A stretch of DNA of 64,000 nucleotides, from the NCBI GenBank assembly GCA_030704615.1, contig CM060731.1, forward strand, positions 89,444,756 to 89,508,755, given 5' to 3'. Source of the DNA: Takakia lepidozioides (Eukaryota > Streptophyta > Takakiopsida > Takakiales > Takakiaceae). Shown here piece by piece: positions 10,669 through 21,639 of the stretch; position 1 is the first letter of the stretch, and every line of letters starts with the position of its first letter. Both the position numbers and the translations under genes were made by a program. The notes under the pieces were generated by a model. It made no database searches. It was not told the origin of the DNA and was given only the letters and a program-made list of their open reading frames with translations.

Positions 10669-10899
10669 AACCTTCTGTTAACAGGAGCTTCATTTCGTAG
10701 AACTGAAATGAACCTCGTGTCGACACAAGGGGATTTGGAGAACTTCAACAAAACCTCGTGTTAACACGAGGTTGTTTTCCTGGAACAAAAATGAACTTCG
10801 TGTTGACACGATGTTGTTTTCTGAGAACTAAAATCATCCTTGTGTCAACACAAGGAGGATTTGGAGAACTTCAAGTAAACCTCGTGTTGAGACGAGGTT
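10669..10899. repeat. Cluster of six family-2 hairpins
   Basis: Arms are AACCTCGTG and CACGAGGTT around a 4-nt centre (TTAA, TCGA, TTGA or TCAA). Copies lie at 10669-10690, 10711-10730, 10752-10773 (perfect palindrome, HpaI-type centre GTTAAC), 10793-10814, 10838-10855 and 10878-10899. A flanking GGATTTGGAGAACTTCAA recurs at 10730 and 10857, so part of the cluster has duplicated. The arms resemble the AACCTTGCG hairpins around gene B. Confidence 0.9.
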
Positions 10900-11080
10900 G
10901 ATTTGATCATCTGTCTATCTGAAGGTAGTTTCTTGTGTTTGCTAATGAAAAGAGAATGACAAACCAATGCGACAAATGCATTGACCCACGCATAGCAAAG
11001 ATGTTAGACGACATACATTGAGAGTCACTGGACTTGAACAGTCATTCCATTACAAGTTGTAGTCAAGGAAAACACGATTT

Positions 11081-14000
11081 TTATGGGCTTGTATCCCGCT
11101 GTAGAAGTGTGTTGACTTCGTTGAAACTCATAGTGGCTTGGTGAATGAAGAAGTCGCGCTTTGGATCACAAACCATCCTTCTCAAGAAGACGAAGTAAAG
11201 GTGTTTGCACGGTATGAACTTCCCTCTTTTTCCCAAACTACTTGAAAGCATACCAACAAAATCAGGACATGTACAATTGGGAAAATTGGAAACAGTGATT
11301 TCGTACGTCCTGTCCTGCAGCGCAGATGCGGATGAGATCATGGTGAAGACCCGACCATACCCTGGATCAGGCACTTCCATTGTTCCCGCAACACGAGCGT
11401 GAAGCATTCTGGCGGACTCAATTTTGCCGTAGTGTTCTGCGGTTGGAGGGAATCGTCGAACCAACTTCCCATTCCGTCTGGTTGGCCACAAGTGAGCGTC
11501 AGGCGGAGGTACCCGTGAACCGCTTCCACTTGAAGCACCTTCACGTGCAATGGAATGTCTGGCTAGGGAGAAACCCGCCTCTTCCAGCATTGCGATCTCT
11601 CGGTGAGTGAGACCTGTGCCCATCTTCACAGGCCACACGGTTGGTGGAGTAGGCTTCCTTACCACGGAAGGCCTCACTGTACCATGCACACATCTCCCAC
11701 AATCGTCAGCGCAGAACCAGAACTTGTGGTTCTTTGCCTCGCCTTGTCCGTAAGGGAGAAACAAACCCGTGAATGTAGGAGCTGCAGTGCGTTCTTTCCC
11801 TCTGGAGATTAATGATGTACATTTTTCATGATTGGTGGCCCTGATCGCCGCGCATTTCACCATCCCTCTGATCCAATGGAAACACGTGCGTCAAGTGACA
11901 AGCTACACCCCACCCTCACCTGTCCGCCTCTTGTAAATCTTTGCATATCCTCTATCCCGGAGGGGTGTCCAATTTCCGTTTGCAAGACCCGAATCTCTCT
12001 TCGCCTTCTAGATGGGGAACTCTTCCCACGAGAGGGGTGCCATCTGCACATAATGCTCACTGCCCCGCGCTATTTTGCTGGGAATCCCCTGATCTTCCAG
12101 CTGCCCGCAACATCAACTCGCTCCTGTCCGACCTTTGCCACCAAGGCCACCCCTCAAGAATGACCTATATCTGGTTTGCTGCTGCAGAGCACGAATGAGG
12201 TCATCGGCCGTCCGCCGCTACAAATCTCTCCCTTTTTTGCCGGATTGCTGCAACCAGGCATTGTGCACTGTCTCCGCAAGATTGCAAAGGCAGTCCGCCA
12301 TCTCCTCAATGGACATATGCTGCAAGGCAAAAAAACAGAAAGCCGATATTAGGATTGGACCCTGAAAGATATATCCGAAGCACCCAAACGAAGGTGAATA
12401 CAACCACTCACCGTTGTCATGGCCGCTCCCCACTGTCGGTAACGGAAGTGCCAAAATGCGAACCAGTCTTGCAGTGCCCTCATGCTGTCCTCCGATGCCG
12501 CTCAGATGAGTACCACCAGGCACGAATTGTCTGGAACAATGTATTCGCTTCCCCCATAGTTTTTGGCGTCTTTGTACTGGTTGCACAGTTGGCGATGCAT
12601 AGTCTGCATATCTGGCTTGATGTATGTCTTTGTGTGTTTGTCCAGGGATTGTGTCCAATGGAAAACATGTACGTTCTCTTCCCGGCATTGGCACTTTTGG
12701 GTCTCCCGTCCCGAACACAATGCGGACAACGTTGAAGTTAGCTTGAGCACTATCGGCCATGAAACCAACGAAATTGGGAGATGGGAGACCATTGGAGGCC
12801 ATAACTCGAATGAGAGCTTCCACATGAGCTGTTGTGAATATGTGTCCTCTGACTGCATGTCACACACTGCAATTGTCATGACCCGCTGGTACACAGGGTC
12901 GTAAACATGACATGCCATTGTGGTCCAGTCTTTAACCCTCTTGACATGATCGAACATAAGGAAGCAGTTGCCAAGATTGCCACCCTTCTGCATACGTTTA
13001 ACCAGGCTGACCCCGCTGCCCCATCACCTTTTGTGGACATTTTGAACAAGAACACTTTCCTGGCTCCTTGTCCCGGGAAAACGCTGTCTTGGATGTAGTC
13101 ATACATGCTCCTTTTCTTCAAATCCATAATATTGTCCATATAACCTCGGCTCCCAGAGCCCATTCTTAAAGCGTTCACATGATTCCTAATGTTTGGAGAA
13201 GTCAAAGTTGAGAAATGGTCCATAACAGTGTCCAAAGCCGATCCCTCCAGTATTCCTCCAACCGAATTTGATGCACACAGAATACGGCTTTCCAGAAAGG
13301 ACTTGCTCGCCCCCATGGCAATTGCAGATGTGGTTCCAGTTGGATTGGTATCCAACTCTTGCCTTATCAGACGCGAGACTGTGTCAACGCTCTCCCTATA
13401 ATCCCCCTTGGACACAGGGTGGTTGTGAAAACCGAAATGGACACAGCTCTAGTCAGGGTTTTGAATCGATGCACCACATAATACATTCTGGCGCCACACA
13501 AAGCAAGGCAGCAAGGTGGTACCCTACAGAACTTGCACACAAAAGTGTTACTGTATGGTGGTGTCACCCAGGCTTGAATGGATTCTCACTGATACCATCC
13601 CATTCGCTTTGGTTTTGCACACCTGACAATGCGAAGTGTCTGCATTTCATGTTCTCCTGTTCTCGCATTTCAGGTGCCCATTACAGACCGTTCGCCTGAA
13701 TATGAGGTTGTCGTTGTTGTGAATATTGGAGGTTTTTGTGCGGCACCAAGGGTGCCCATCGTGCTTTTTGTCCATTCCTTCTAGGAGACTAGAAATGCCT
13801 CCCAAGCGACCAGGAGGAGGCAGCTCGAAAACAGTATTACCATCAAAAGATTCCGGCAAGAATGCCACCCTCTGAATATTGAAAGTGCTCCAGTCTATCC
13901 CCCTCAACTCACTCTTGAATCCTGCCATCCCACCCATGGCTTTCAGTTTAGGAATGACACTGGTGATCTCCTCCACATCTGCTTCTACATGTGGACATGG

Positions 14001-14533
14001 CTGATCCACGGGCGGTATTGCACATGTGTCATCGGAGGATGAGTCCGAAAGCTCAACTACAGTGTTAACGGTACTCGTCTCCTTCTTGACAACCACGGGT
14101 GTTTTCTCCTGGGCCACTGATGCTGCCGTGCCAGGAGTTACGAAAGATCCTGCAGACTGTCTCAGAGGAGCACTGAGCACCCTGTATCTGCCTGGAGGCA
14201 CTCTCCATTGTGTGGCTGGTGCAGTATGGAAGGTTTCTGGAACACGTACTTGAGCAGTTTTCCATTGGCATCGTACACTTCCCTTTGAACGAATAGAGTT
14301 CCATTTTCCAACCGAAACTGCGTTGCGAGGACGTGTTCATGCACCAGCGCAAAACCATCATCTTCCACCTCGTAAGAAAATGGCACAGGGTGGTCCTCAC
14401 TGAAGAAGTCCGCGTCAAGGGAGCCCATGGCCTGGGAGGCCATATGTCGATGTTGCTTCAGAAAGTAGAGTTCACAGTCCGACGGTGCTTGTGAATGCAA
14501 ATTGTGTGGGAGCGGAGTTTTTGGCGTCCTCAC
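11081..14533 (-). pseudogene. Mutator-like transposase, broken copy 1
   Basis: Blocks in order on the minus strand. An N-terminal region (14533-13647) ends in a zinc-finger-like KHDGHPWC...RTVCNGHLKC pattern, similar to the WRKY/GCM1-type fingers of Mutator transposases. It is followed by CQVCK and FHNHPVSKGDYRES (about 13610-13400) and a middle domain (13415-12876). The transposase core has ACHVYDPVYQRVMTIAVCD, GFMADSAQANFNVVRIVFG and VFHWTQSLDKHTK (12920-12530). The C-terminal SWIM finger CTCPDF...CKHLYF is in the last open frame (11863-11081). Frame changes occur near 14230, 13430 and 12650. An apparent intron (donor after TRGGQ near 11910) precedes the SWIM exon. Expected role: cut-and-paste transposition. 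This copy cannot be translated as it stands. Terminal inverted repeats were not identified. Confidence 0.75.
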
Positions 14534-14539
14534 AGAGAG

Positions 14540-15500
14540 TTGCAGGTATCGCTGCGGCTTGCATATCTCCTAACGCGGGTTTCCACTTCTGTGAAATGTC
14601 TCCCCATGCAAACCAAGCGCATGGTCACAGAGTGCCCAAATGCGGAGTCCATAATGTCAGCCCTAATCCTAGAATCCAACTGTTTTTTCACAAGTGCCCC
14701 ACCAGTGCATTCGTTGACAGATTGACTGACAGAGCCGCCGTTTGGTTGTCATGTCAGAGAGGCCAGAAGAGATGCCCATTTCCATTTAATTTTAACGGCA
14801 CCTACACCGCTGTACAACTGTACATACTTGACATTCCTCTGGAACATCCCAGAATAAATTGCCCAATAATGAACTTTTTCAGATGAGAGGTGATTAGACC
14901 CCAACGATTTTTGGATGGATGAGGATCCAATGATCTCCGCCGATATTTCATAACGATTAGATGGACACGTGTTCGCCATGCATGTGGAATGAGTCAGTGG
15001 CGCACTGAACGTTGCGAGCAAACATCTTGGCGTTGAAGGCCTTGCGATGAACCTCCCATAGTCCTCTTTTTTCCCTCTTCTCCTTATTGTCTTTGCAACC
15101 CTGGATTCTGCAGAGACGGTGACTGACCCAATTCCGAGGGAGAAGCAAGTGTCGAAGAACACTTTATTTCACATCAAACAAGCAAAGGGCACGCGCTAAG
15201 GAGAGGATGAGGAAGGCGAGACGGGAACTTAGAATGGGAGAAGAAACATCCGGCGTAGAGGAAGACGAAGGGCAAAACAGGATTCTGCAACCGCAGTGTG
15301 GAGAGGAAGGTCTTGAAGTGATCCCGGAGGCGACCGATGAGCAACCTCCAATAGAAGGGGGGAGGACGAGGAAGTGAGCTGGGCTCGGGAGAAAGCATTG
15401 CGAGTAGAGAAACAGGTCTTCAAAGAGAAGGGAGAACAAACGGACGCGGAAACGATGCCGTTTGCCCTTGTTTCGCACCATCGGGACCTCCTTGGAAGCA
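14540..15500. other. No confident gene; short open frames only
   Basis: A minus-strand frame at 15162-14749 and several frames at 15164-15501 exist, without recognisable domains or splice support. Part may be an upstream exon of the Mutator-like copy, because AKNSAPTQFAFTS continues in frame above 14533. Confidence 0.3.
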
Positions 15501-15517
15501 TGCTACCTCCAGACCAA

Positions 15518-15571
15518 ATGGAAAGATTGAATGCGTCAGGAGCATCATCAAGTGCAAAGAAGAAACCGGAG
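15518..15571 (+). other. Alternative or duplicated first exon of gene B
   Basis: ATG at 15518 opens MERLNASGASSSAKKKPE followed by a GT donor at 15572. The peptide resembles the other candidate first exon at 16072 (MDACDASSSSKKKKRHQS). Both end in phase 0 and both would join exon 16535 in frame. The hairpin array 15599-16009 lies between the two. The open frame extends further upstream (ATG at 15455 also possible). Confidence 0.4.
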
Positions 15572-15598
15572 GTGGCTATGAACTCTCTTTCTGTCTCT

Positions 15599-16009
15599 CT
15601 GATTCTGTCTGGTTCTTGCTAAGCATTGAGGTCGACATCAACCTTGCGTCAACGCAAGGTTGAAGTGGACCTCCTTTCTCTCTCTCTGATTCTGTCTGGT
15701 TCTTGCTAGCTTGAGGTCGACTTCAACCTGCGTCAACGCAAGGTTGAAGTCGACCTCCTTTCTCTCTCTCTGATTCTGTCTGGTTCTTGCTAAGCATTGA
15801 GGTCGACATCAACCTTGCGTCAACGCAAGGTTGAAGTCGACCTCCTTTCTCTCTCTCTGATTCTGTCTGGTTCTTGCTAAGCATTGAGGTCGACTTCAAC
15901 CTTGCGTCAACGCAAGGTTGAAGTCGACCTCCTTTCTCTCTGTCTGGTTCTTGCTAAGCATTGAGGTCGACATCAACCTTGCGTCAACGCAAGGTTGAAG
16001 TCGACCTCC
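15599..16009. repeat. Tandem array of five family-3 hairpins upstream of gene B
   Basis: Five units of about 86-90 bp (GATTCTGTCTGGTTCTTGCT spacer) each carry a long hairpin. The best, 15886-15931, has two fully complementary 21-nt arms (15886-15906 and 15911-15931; left arm starts GAGGTCGACTTCAACC) around the loop TCAA. Others start near 15629, 15713, 15799 and 15963. Pyrimidine-rich CTCTCTCT tracts separate units. Confidence 0.9.
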
Positions 16010-16015
16010 TAAGTG

Positions 16016-16023
16016 TATATATT
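16016..16023 (+). promoter_or_regulatory. TATA box candidate for gene B
   Basis: TATATATT lies directly after the last hairpin unit and about 50 nt before the ATG at 16072, a sensible core-promoter spacing. Confidence 0.5.
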
Positions 16024-16071
16024 GGGCATCAAAACAGTGCAGATGCTGCACTACAATCAAGGTAGACAGAC

Positions 16072-19000
16072 ATGGATGCTTGCGACGCATCATCAAGTTC
16101 GAAGAAGAAGAAGAGACATCAATCTCCTTTTCCTGTAGCTTTTGTGTTTGTTCAACACCGATCCGAGAGCTCGCAATCAACCTTGCGTCAACGCAAGGTT
16201 GATGCCAACCTCCATGGTGTATGTTAGAACTTCTAGTGAAACGAACAGATGCCGCACAGGAATCAACATTGCGTTGACGCAAGGCTGGTTTTGATGATTT
16301 TTTTGTTCAATGGAAGCGTCCGATCTCTCATACCCTGAACTGTAAGGTAGGGAAAGTTGATTAGTTGAAGCTCCCAAAAGAACCCTGCGTCAACGCAAAG
16401 CATTTTTTTGCTTCAAAAGTCTTTCCTGTATGCCTTTCAGTCTAAACTACATCCCCATCAATCAACCTTGCGTCAAAGCAATGTTGATCCATGGGTGCTC
16501 AATCTGTCACTCACAGATAATTCATTCTGTGTAGAGGAAAAGAAAAAGGAAATCCGAGGGGGGAGATTTGGCCGCGTCAGAAGGTGAAGGTGAGGAAGAC
16601 TCATTGGAGGGAAACTATGAAGACAAGGCCGAGGAGATAATTGGTGGGCAAAAAGTGAACTCGTCGAAGGTGATTCTGTCGATGGAGGTTCCCGGTGGAA
16701 ACCTGGTCATTCCGCTGTGCAGGATGATCTCCATGCCCGCTGTTCGACTGGCATTGAGGAATGATATAACAAAGTTGAAGAACGACTTTGTTCACGGCTA
16801 TGTCAAGGGATCAGCAGTGTTCTACGTATCCACTATGAACACGAGAGGAGAGGAGTGTCTTGTAACAGAGGACATTGAGCAAGGTTGGGATGCATGCTGG
16901 CGGGATGTAAACAGGGAGTTCGAGTTTAAGCTGTCCAAAAAGGCCTCCACAAAAGCATTCATGGGAAAGATGTTTTTTGTCTGGGATGGGAACCACAGAC
17001 TGCTTGCCTGGATGGATTACATTTCAAGCTTGCACTCGGACGACATCGAATGGCACTGGAGCATGGTTTCCATGGTTCTCGATCACAAAGGACGTGTCAC
17101 GCAGCTCTTGACAGCCATGCACGACATAAACAAGTAAGTTTCCAACATTGTGTCTGTTCCTTGTTTCGACAATTTGAAATCATCTTATGAGTTGAAGGTT
17201 TTTCCAGGTCCAATGAAACATCTCATGTGACGACCAATGTGTGCCACACTCTATTCCGCATCCAGAAGGTAGGGCTGATGCCACTGGAGTCATTCACGAA
17301 CGTGCTCAATCCTCAGCAGATGAAGAGGTGTGCTGAGAAGAAGACAAGCACATGGTACAGCTTGACAAGGGAGGCTTTTCTTGAGTACATGTACACTGTA
17401 AGCTTTTTGACACCTGTTTGCCTGTTCTTACTGCAAATTTTGTGAAGAAATTCCAGTGTTTGATTCTATTTACTTGTTATGTATGCAGCAAGAAATAGCA
17501 GAAACTGGATTGAAGGCGAAAGCAGAGTATTATGATTCCCACACAGAAGAGCAGCGGTTTGCAACTGGGCTTGAGGACATGATGAAGTTCGAGATGAAAA
17601 ATCAAAGGAAGAACCTCATGAGTGCATTCGACAAACAGATCCGGATAGCAGACCCAGGTCTTGGCACGGAATTTCTGGAGCAGGTGAAAGCACACTATGA
17701 CAAGTATGGCTCCAAGCCAGAAATGACTCAAGAGAAACTACATCGCCTTTCCATTTCAATGGTGGACAATGCAACCAAAATCAGGTGGTTGGAGATATGG
17801 AATTCGGATCCTCTTGTGAGAGACACGAACATGTTCCCAACTCCAGAGAGGGACCCGAAGACACAAACAATAAGAGTTGTTAGCAACCACACATTCGATC
17901 AGTGGCTACACAAAGCCACATTCTGGAGCCAGGTAAGGTTTGAACCAAACCATTTTCAGACATTTGTGTTGCTCCGTAACCTCTCCCAAATTCTTACGAG
18001 CTTTCTTGTTGCAGTTAGAAAAACGTGCAGTGGCTGCACTTGCTGAGTCGATGGCAGACTACAAAATCCAGATGGCTTGCCCCCGGATCACACTAGAGGC
18101 CTATATCAGGAGATGGAAGCTCGCTGTCTGGAACAACTGCTTCTTCAGGGAGTTTGAGAAAGAGAAAGGAATCTCCAGGTCTTACGAATTCAAAAACCAG
18201 TACAACAGCAAGCAAGCAATGAAGCGAGTGTTGTACAGGTGTGACCTCCTTGAATCAAAATTGGTGCTTGAAGGGCATGTTTCTGCAATCTTGTGTCGTT
18301 CTTTCCATAAAGAATTGCGAATTTGCAGTGCTTTGCGAGATCTATGAGGGCTCTGCATGTGCAGTCGAGCAACATTACGTTAACGCAAGGTTGTTTCCCA
18401 TTGTCCTAGTTTCACTTACCTACCTGGGTATCCCATAATGCCGTTTTTCTGAATGTGAAAGGGGATAAACTGATAGGAAAATCAGCCTTGCGTCAACGCA
18501 AGGTTGATGAAGTGGCAGGCTATGTAGCTTTTCCTGTGGTTTTGGGCAGTTCAAATCCAATTCCAATGCTGCCAAGATGAACATAAGACTGTTTGGAGTC
18601 GGTTTGAAATGCTATTTACAACTTTCACTATACCAACAAACAGCCTTGCGTTGACGCAAGGTTGTTTGGCGGTATGGATTGCTGGAAATTTCCCGCAGCC
18701 ATCCCCCGATTTCAATACAATTGTAGGAAACTTATGATTATGAGATAGCATTGACATGTGTTTCAACAGAGGATTTCAACATTGCGCCAACGCAATGTTG
18801 AATATCCGCACCAGTACATAGTCTGATGGTAGTTTTCAGGCAGTGTTTTCCATTTCCTCTCTGAATGAAAACAACCTTGCGTTGAAGCAATGTTGAATTG
18901 CGCTTCTCAGTCGTTGTCTCTATCAATGCAACATTATCATTTGGTGTTCCCCATTTCTGCTCGAATGAACATTGCGTCAACGCAAGGTTGATTCGGGATT

Positions 19001-21256
19001 TCAAAAGTAGAATTCTTAGTGTTGCCTTCTTGCATTTCAATATCTTTTTCCGGATGTGTGTTCTTTTTCATTTTCTGATCGAATGACTGTCTGGGTTTTT
19101 TGTGTGTGATTCAGGTATATGTATCATATCCTCATACCAGGAAAGTGCCTTAGCGATGACCCAGACTTCATCTATTCATGGGCTGACCCCTCCAATGACA
19201 AGACAATGTACACGGCTGGTATTGCCAAAGACTGGAGCAGGGCGCACTTCCGAGACTGTGGGTGGTACCTCGACCTGCCAAAACATGACACTCCATTCGA
19301 TGAAGTTGTTTTGAGAAACCTGAACGACAATGCCGCAGCGATTGCCCCATTGGCTGAAAAAGACATCCAGGACATAATCATTTCGGCTCTGGCTGCAAAA
19401 GAGCCCGAGAAAACTGCTACTCCAAAACGAAAGGGGAAGATTGTCGGGGATCCGAAGGGGAAGGGGAAAAGTGCAGCTCCGCAAGGACAGGGAGCGTCAG
19501 AGGTTCCTGAAAGACAGCCTTCTCCCACAAGGAGGGATATGAAAACATCAAAGTCGAGGGAGCAAGTTTTCGAGGCGAGAGAACATCCCTCCAGGGTTTT
19601 GGGCCAGTTCAATCGTAAGGTGCTGAATGAAAGTTTTCTTGCAATGATGGAGTCCAGGAAGTCCACATTCAAAGGGGTGCCCTCGAAATCATAGGACATG
19701 CTTGTTTCGTTCCTCACTCAGGTGAACACTTATGTCTAAACTGTTGTATGAATAATTGTGTTTTGGCAGCTTGATGTGGCTTGTCCAGGGGATCGATCTC
19801 CTGTTAGATTTGGATTGGGCTTCTTACACTATCTCATGTTTTTGGCTGTAGGTCACAAAAAGTCCGGAATGGGTGAATGGAGTTCAGCAGGCATACGCGA
19901 CTGACCTTGTGGTGCTGGACATTCCTGACGGTTTTCCTATCCCTGATGTGTTTCCTTCCAATTCGACCCCGACTTGGAACAAATCGGATTCTCGTTACTG
20001 GCAGTGGGCTTTCTCGTTCAGCAACAAATTCCTTTCGGACTCGGGGGCTCTTCTTCTCATGCAGTCAAAGGACATGTCGGCTCGAAGAACTCTTTTCAGC
20101 TACATGAAAGCTTCCGGGTTTTGTGTCATCAAAACTTGGACATGCATCAATACTCTGCCTCTTACGAAGGGCGAGTTCCTGGGGCAGAAAGTGAGTTGGT
20201 TCCTTTCAATTGATGTTTCGTGGTTTTTCGGTAAATCGAAATGGTGGGTTATGTCTTCAGTCTCATTCTCTCTTCGTGATTATTGACAGACACGGGTGTT
20301 CGAAGCTTTGTGCCTGGTGAGGCGGAAGGACACTCTTCCTGCTGGTGTTGCTGAGTTTCAGTTGAGGGACCTTGCAGCTCACATTGACCCCACCTGCGAG
20401 CCTGTGGAGGATGATGTTATCTTCAATTACGTCGACTCGGGTTGGACTATGAAAAGGTCGAATGGTGTCCCTTGGAGAGGTGCATGGGAGAAATCTCCAG
20501 CTTTCATGTAGACTTTGGTGGAGACATGCAGCCGTCATGGTGGACGAGTGGTTGACTTGTCTATGGGCACACGTGGGGCCCTTCACATTGTGTTTGACAT
20601 ATGGGCAGTGACCTTAGGGAAACCCTGTTTTTATTTCTCGTTCTTCTTGGATTTGCAGGAGCATGTTTTCATGCTTGCAAGAGCGCCGGAAGGCACTTCT
20701 TCGGCATGGAAGCTGATACGGAGCTCTTCTCAAGCGAGCTTCGTCAGCTTGAGTCGGGCACTACTTCTGCCCCATCCACAGAGGGACTTCTGGAGGAGCC
20801 CGAAGCGCCTAACGAGGATCTGGACGTGGACTCCGATTTTGAGTGTGAGTAAGTTCTTGTGTAGTCGTGCAAAATATGTTGCATTTCCTTGTGTCATTCC
20901 CATTCGAGAAATAGTGGTTTTCGTTGTCTATATCTGGATGTTAACATCTACCACCATTCCTCTTCTTGCTTTGCAGAGTTCAGCACCAGTCATCGAATCA
21001 GCAGACACCTTTCGGTTTCCAAGGATACTACATGTCCCCGAGCCCCCCTAGATCCAACCGCTTGCCGGTTTACGCGGAAGCTTGCGCACGGATGTTATCC
21101 GAACAAACACTGTATTCGCATCTCCATGAAGGTCGTGGAAAAAAAAAACGTCATGGATGTGCTGTTGTATTCATAGATGATATTGTTGTAAACTCTGGAA
21201 GTGGTTCCTCTGAAACCTCCAATATTTCTTTAGGTTCAAGTACCGAGGCTCAATAA
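16072..21256 (+). CDS. Gene B: ParB/Srx-like domain plus beta-class methyltransferase-like protein, ten exons
   Basis: Exons 16072-16134, 16535-17133, 17208-17397, 17489-17932, 18015-18238, 19115-19721, 19852-20190, 20290-20572, 20659-20848 and 20977-21256 all join at GT-AG sites in one frame: 3,219 nt, 1,072 residues. Residues 12-30 are basic (KKKKRH, RKRKRK), suggesting a nuclear protein. Around residue 172 is FFVWDGNHRLLAW, which fits the conserved core of ParB/sulfiredoxin-like domains. Residues about 500-690 form a Lys/Pro-rich linker. DLVVLDIPDG (727-736) sits where amino-methyltransferases have DPPY. SPAFM then VVDLSMGT (909-916), continued after an intron by ACKSAGRHFFGMEAD, matches motif I (SAM binding) in the beta order (IV before I). 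The tail is acidic. Two in-frame TAGs (19692-19694, codon 700; 20509-20511, codon 896) suggest recent inactivation or readthrough. The motif IV residues are atypical, so catalysis is uncertain. AATAAA overlaps the stop. Confidence 0.65.
16177..16489. repeat. Four family-3 hairpins in the first intron of gene B
   Basis: Copies at 16177-16202 (TCAACCTTGCG/CGCAAGGTTGA, centre TCAA), 16262-16288, 16380-16400 and 16459-16489 (both degenerate), within intron 16135-16534. Centres are TCAA or TTGA, so both orientations occur. Confidence 0.85.
18371..18992. repeat. Six family-3 hairpins in intron 5 of gene B
   Basis: Copies at 18371-18392, 18483-18506, 18637-18668 (extended arms, CAAACAGCCTTGCG), 18776-18803, 18871-18895 and 18967-18992, separated by unrelated spacers of about 70-130 nt. 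The intron (18239-19114, 876 nt) is far longer than the neighbouring introns of about 75-130 nt, apparently because of these insertions. The homologous gene A intron holds a family-1 hairpin. Confidence 0.9.
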
Positions 21257-21600
21257 ATTGTGTTTTGGTTTTGCTTCCATCTCCAAACTGTTTTTCAAGT
21301 TCTTTGCGCGTTCCCGTAAGTACAGTTACGGATTGCCTAGGATAGGTCTTCGGATTGCGGAATTGAAAAATGTTTGTGTGTTGGAATGAATGTACTGCTT
21401 TGCCCAAAAAAAACGTTTGCTTTTAATATTCAGTTATCTAGTGGACGATCTCCACATTCCAAAATCATGACCTCAATCATAATTCATCCGCAAACCTGCC
21501 ATTGTTCTCGGCCACAAAGAATATTCATGTGGGGGCCATGAAGAGGGATAAAAAATTAGGACATAGACGACAGCTGATCCGCGGTAATAGGGGGGGGGTA
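21257..21600. other. Gene B 3' flank, nothing further recognised
   Basis: AT-rich spacer after the gene B stop. A run of G (about 21590-21597) precedes the gypsy-derived sequence. Confidence 0.4.
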
Positions 21601-21639
21601 AGCACGGAATTAGGGCTTGAACACGTGGATGCTTGCTGA

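Noticed and set aside
15886-15931. A classic microRNA precursor
   Set aside because: The arms are fully complementary with a 4-nt loop, which leaves no stem beyond the duplex for normal processing. A small-RNA role is left open but not called.
16072-21256. Bacterial or phage contamination as the source of the ParB-methyltransferase-like gene
   Set aside because: Nine introns with GT-AG borders and matching phases in two diverged paralogues, a polyadenylation signal and plant-type transposons on both sides argue for a nuclear eukaryotic locus.
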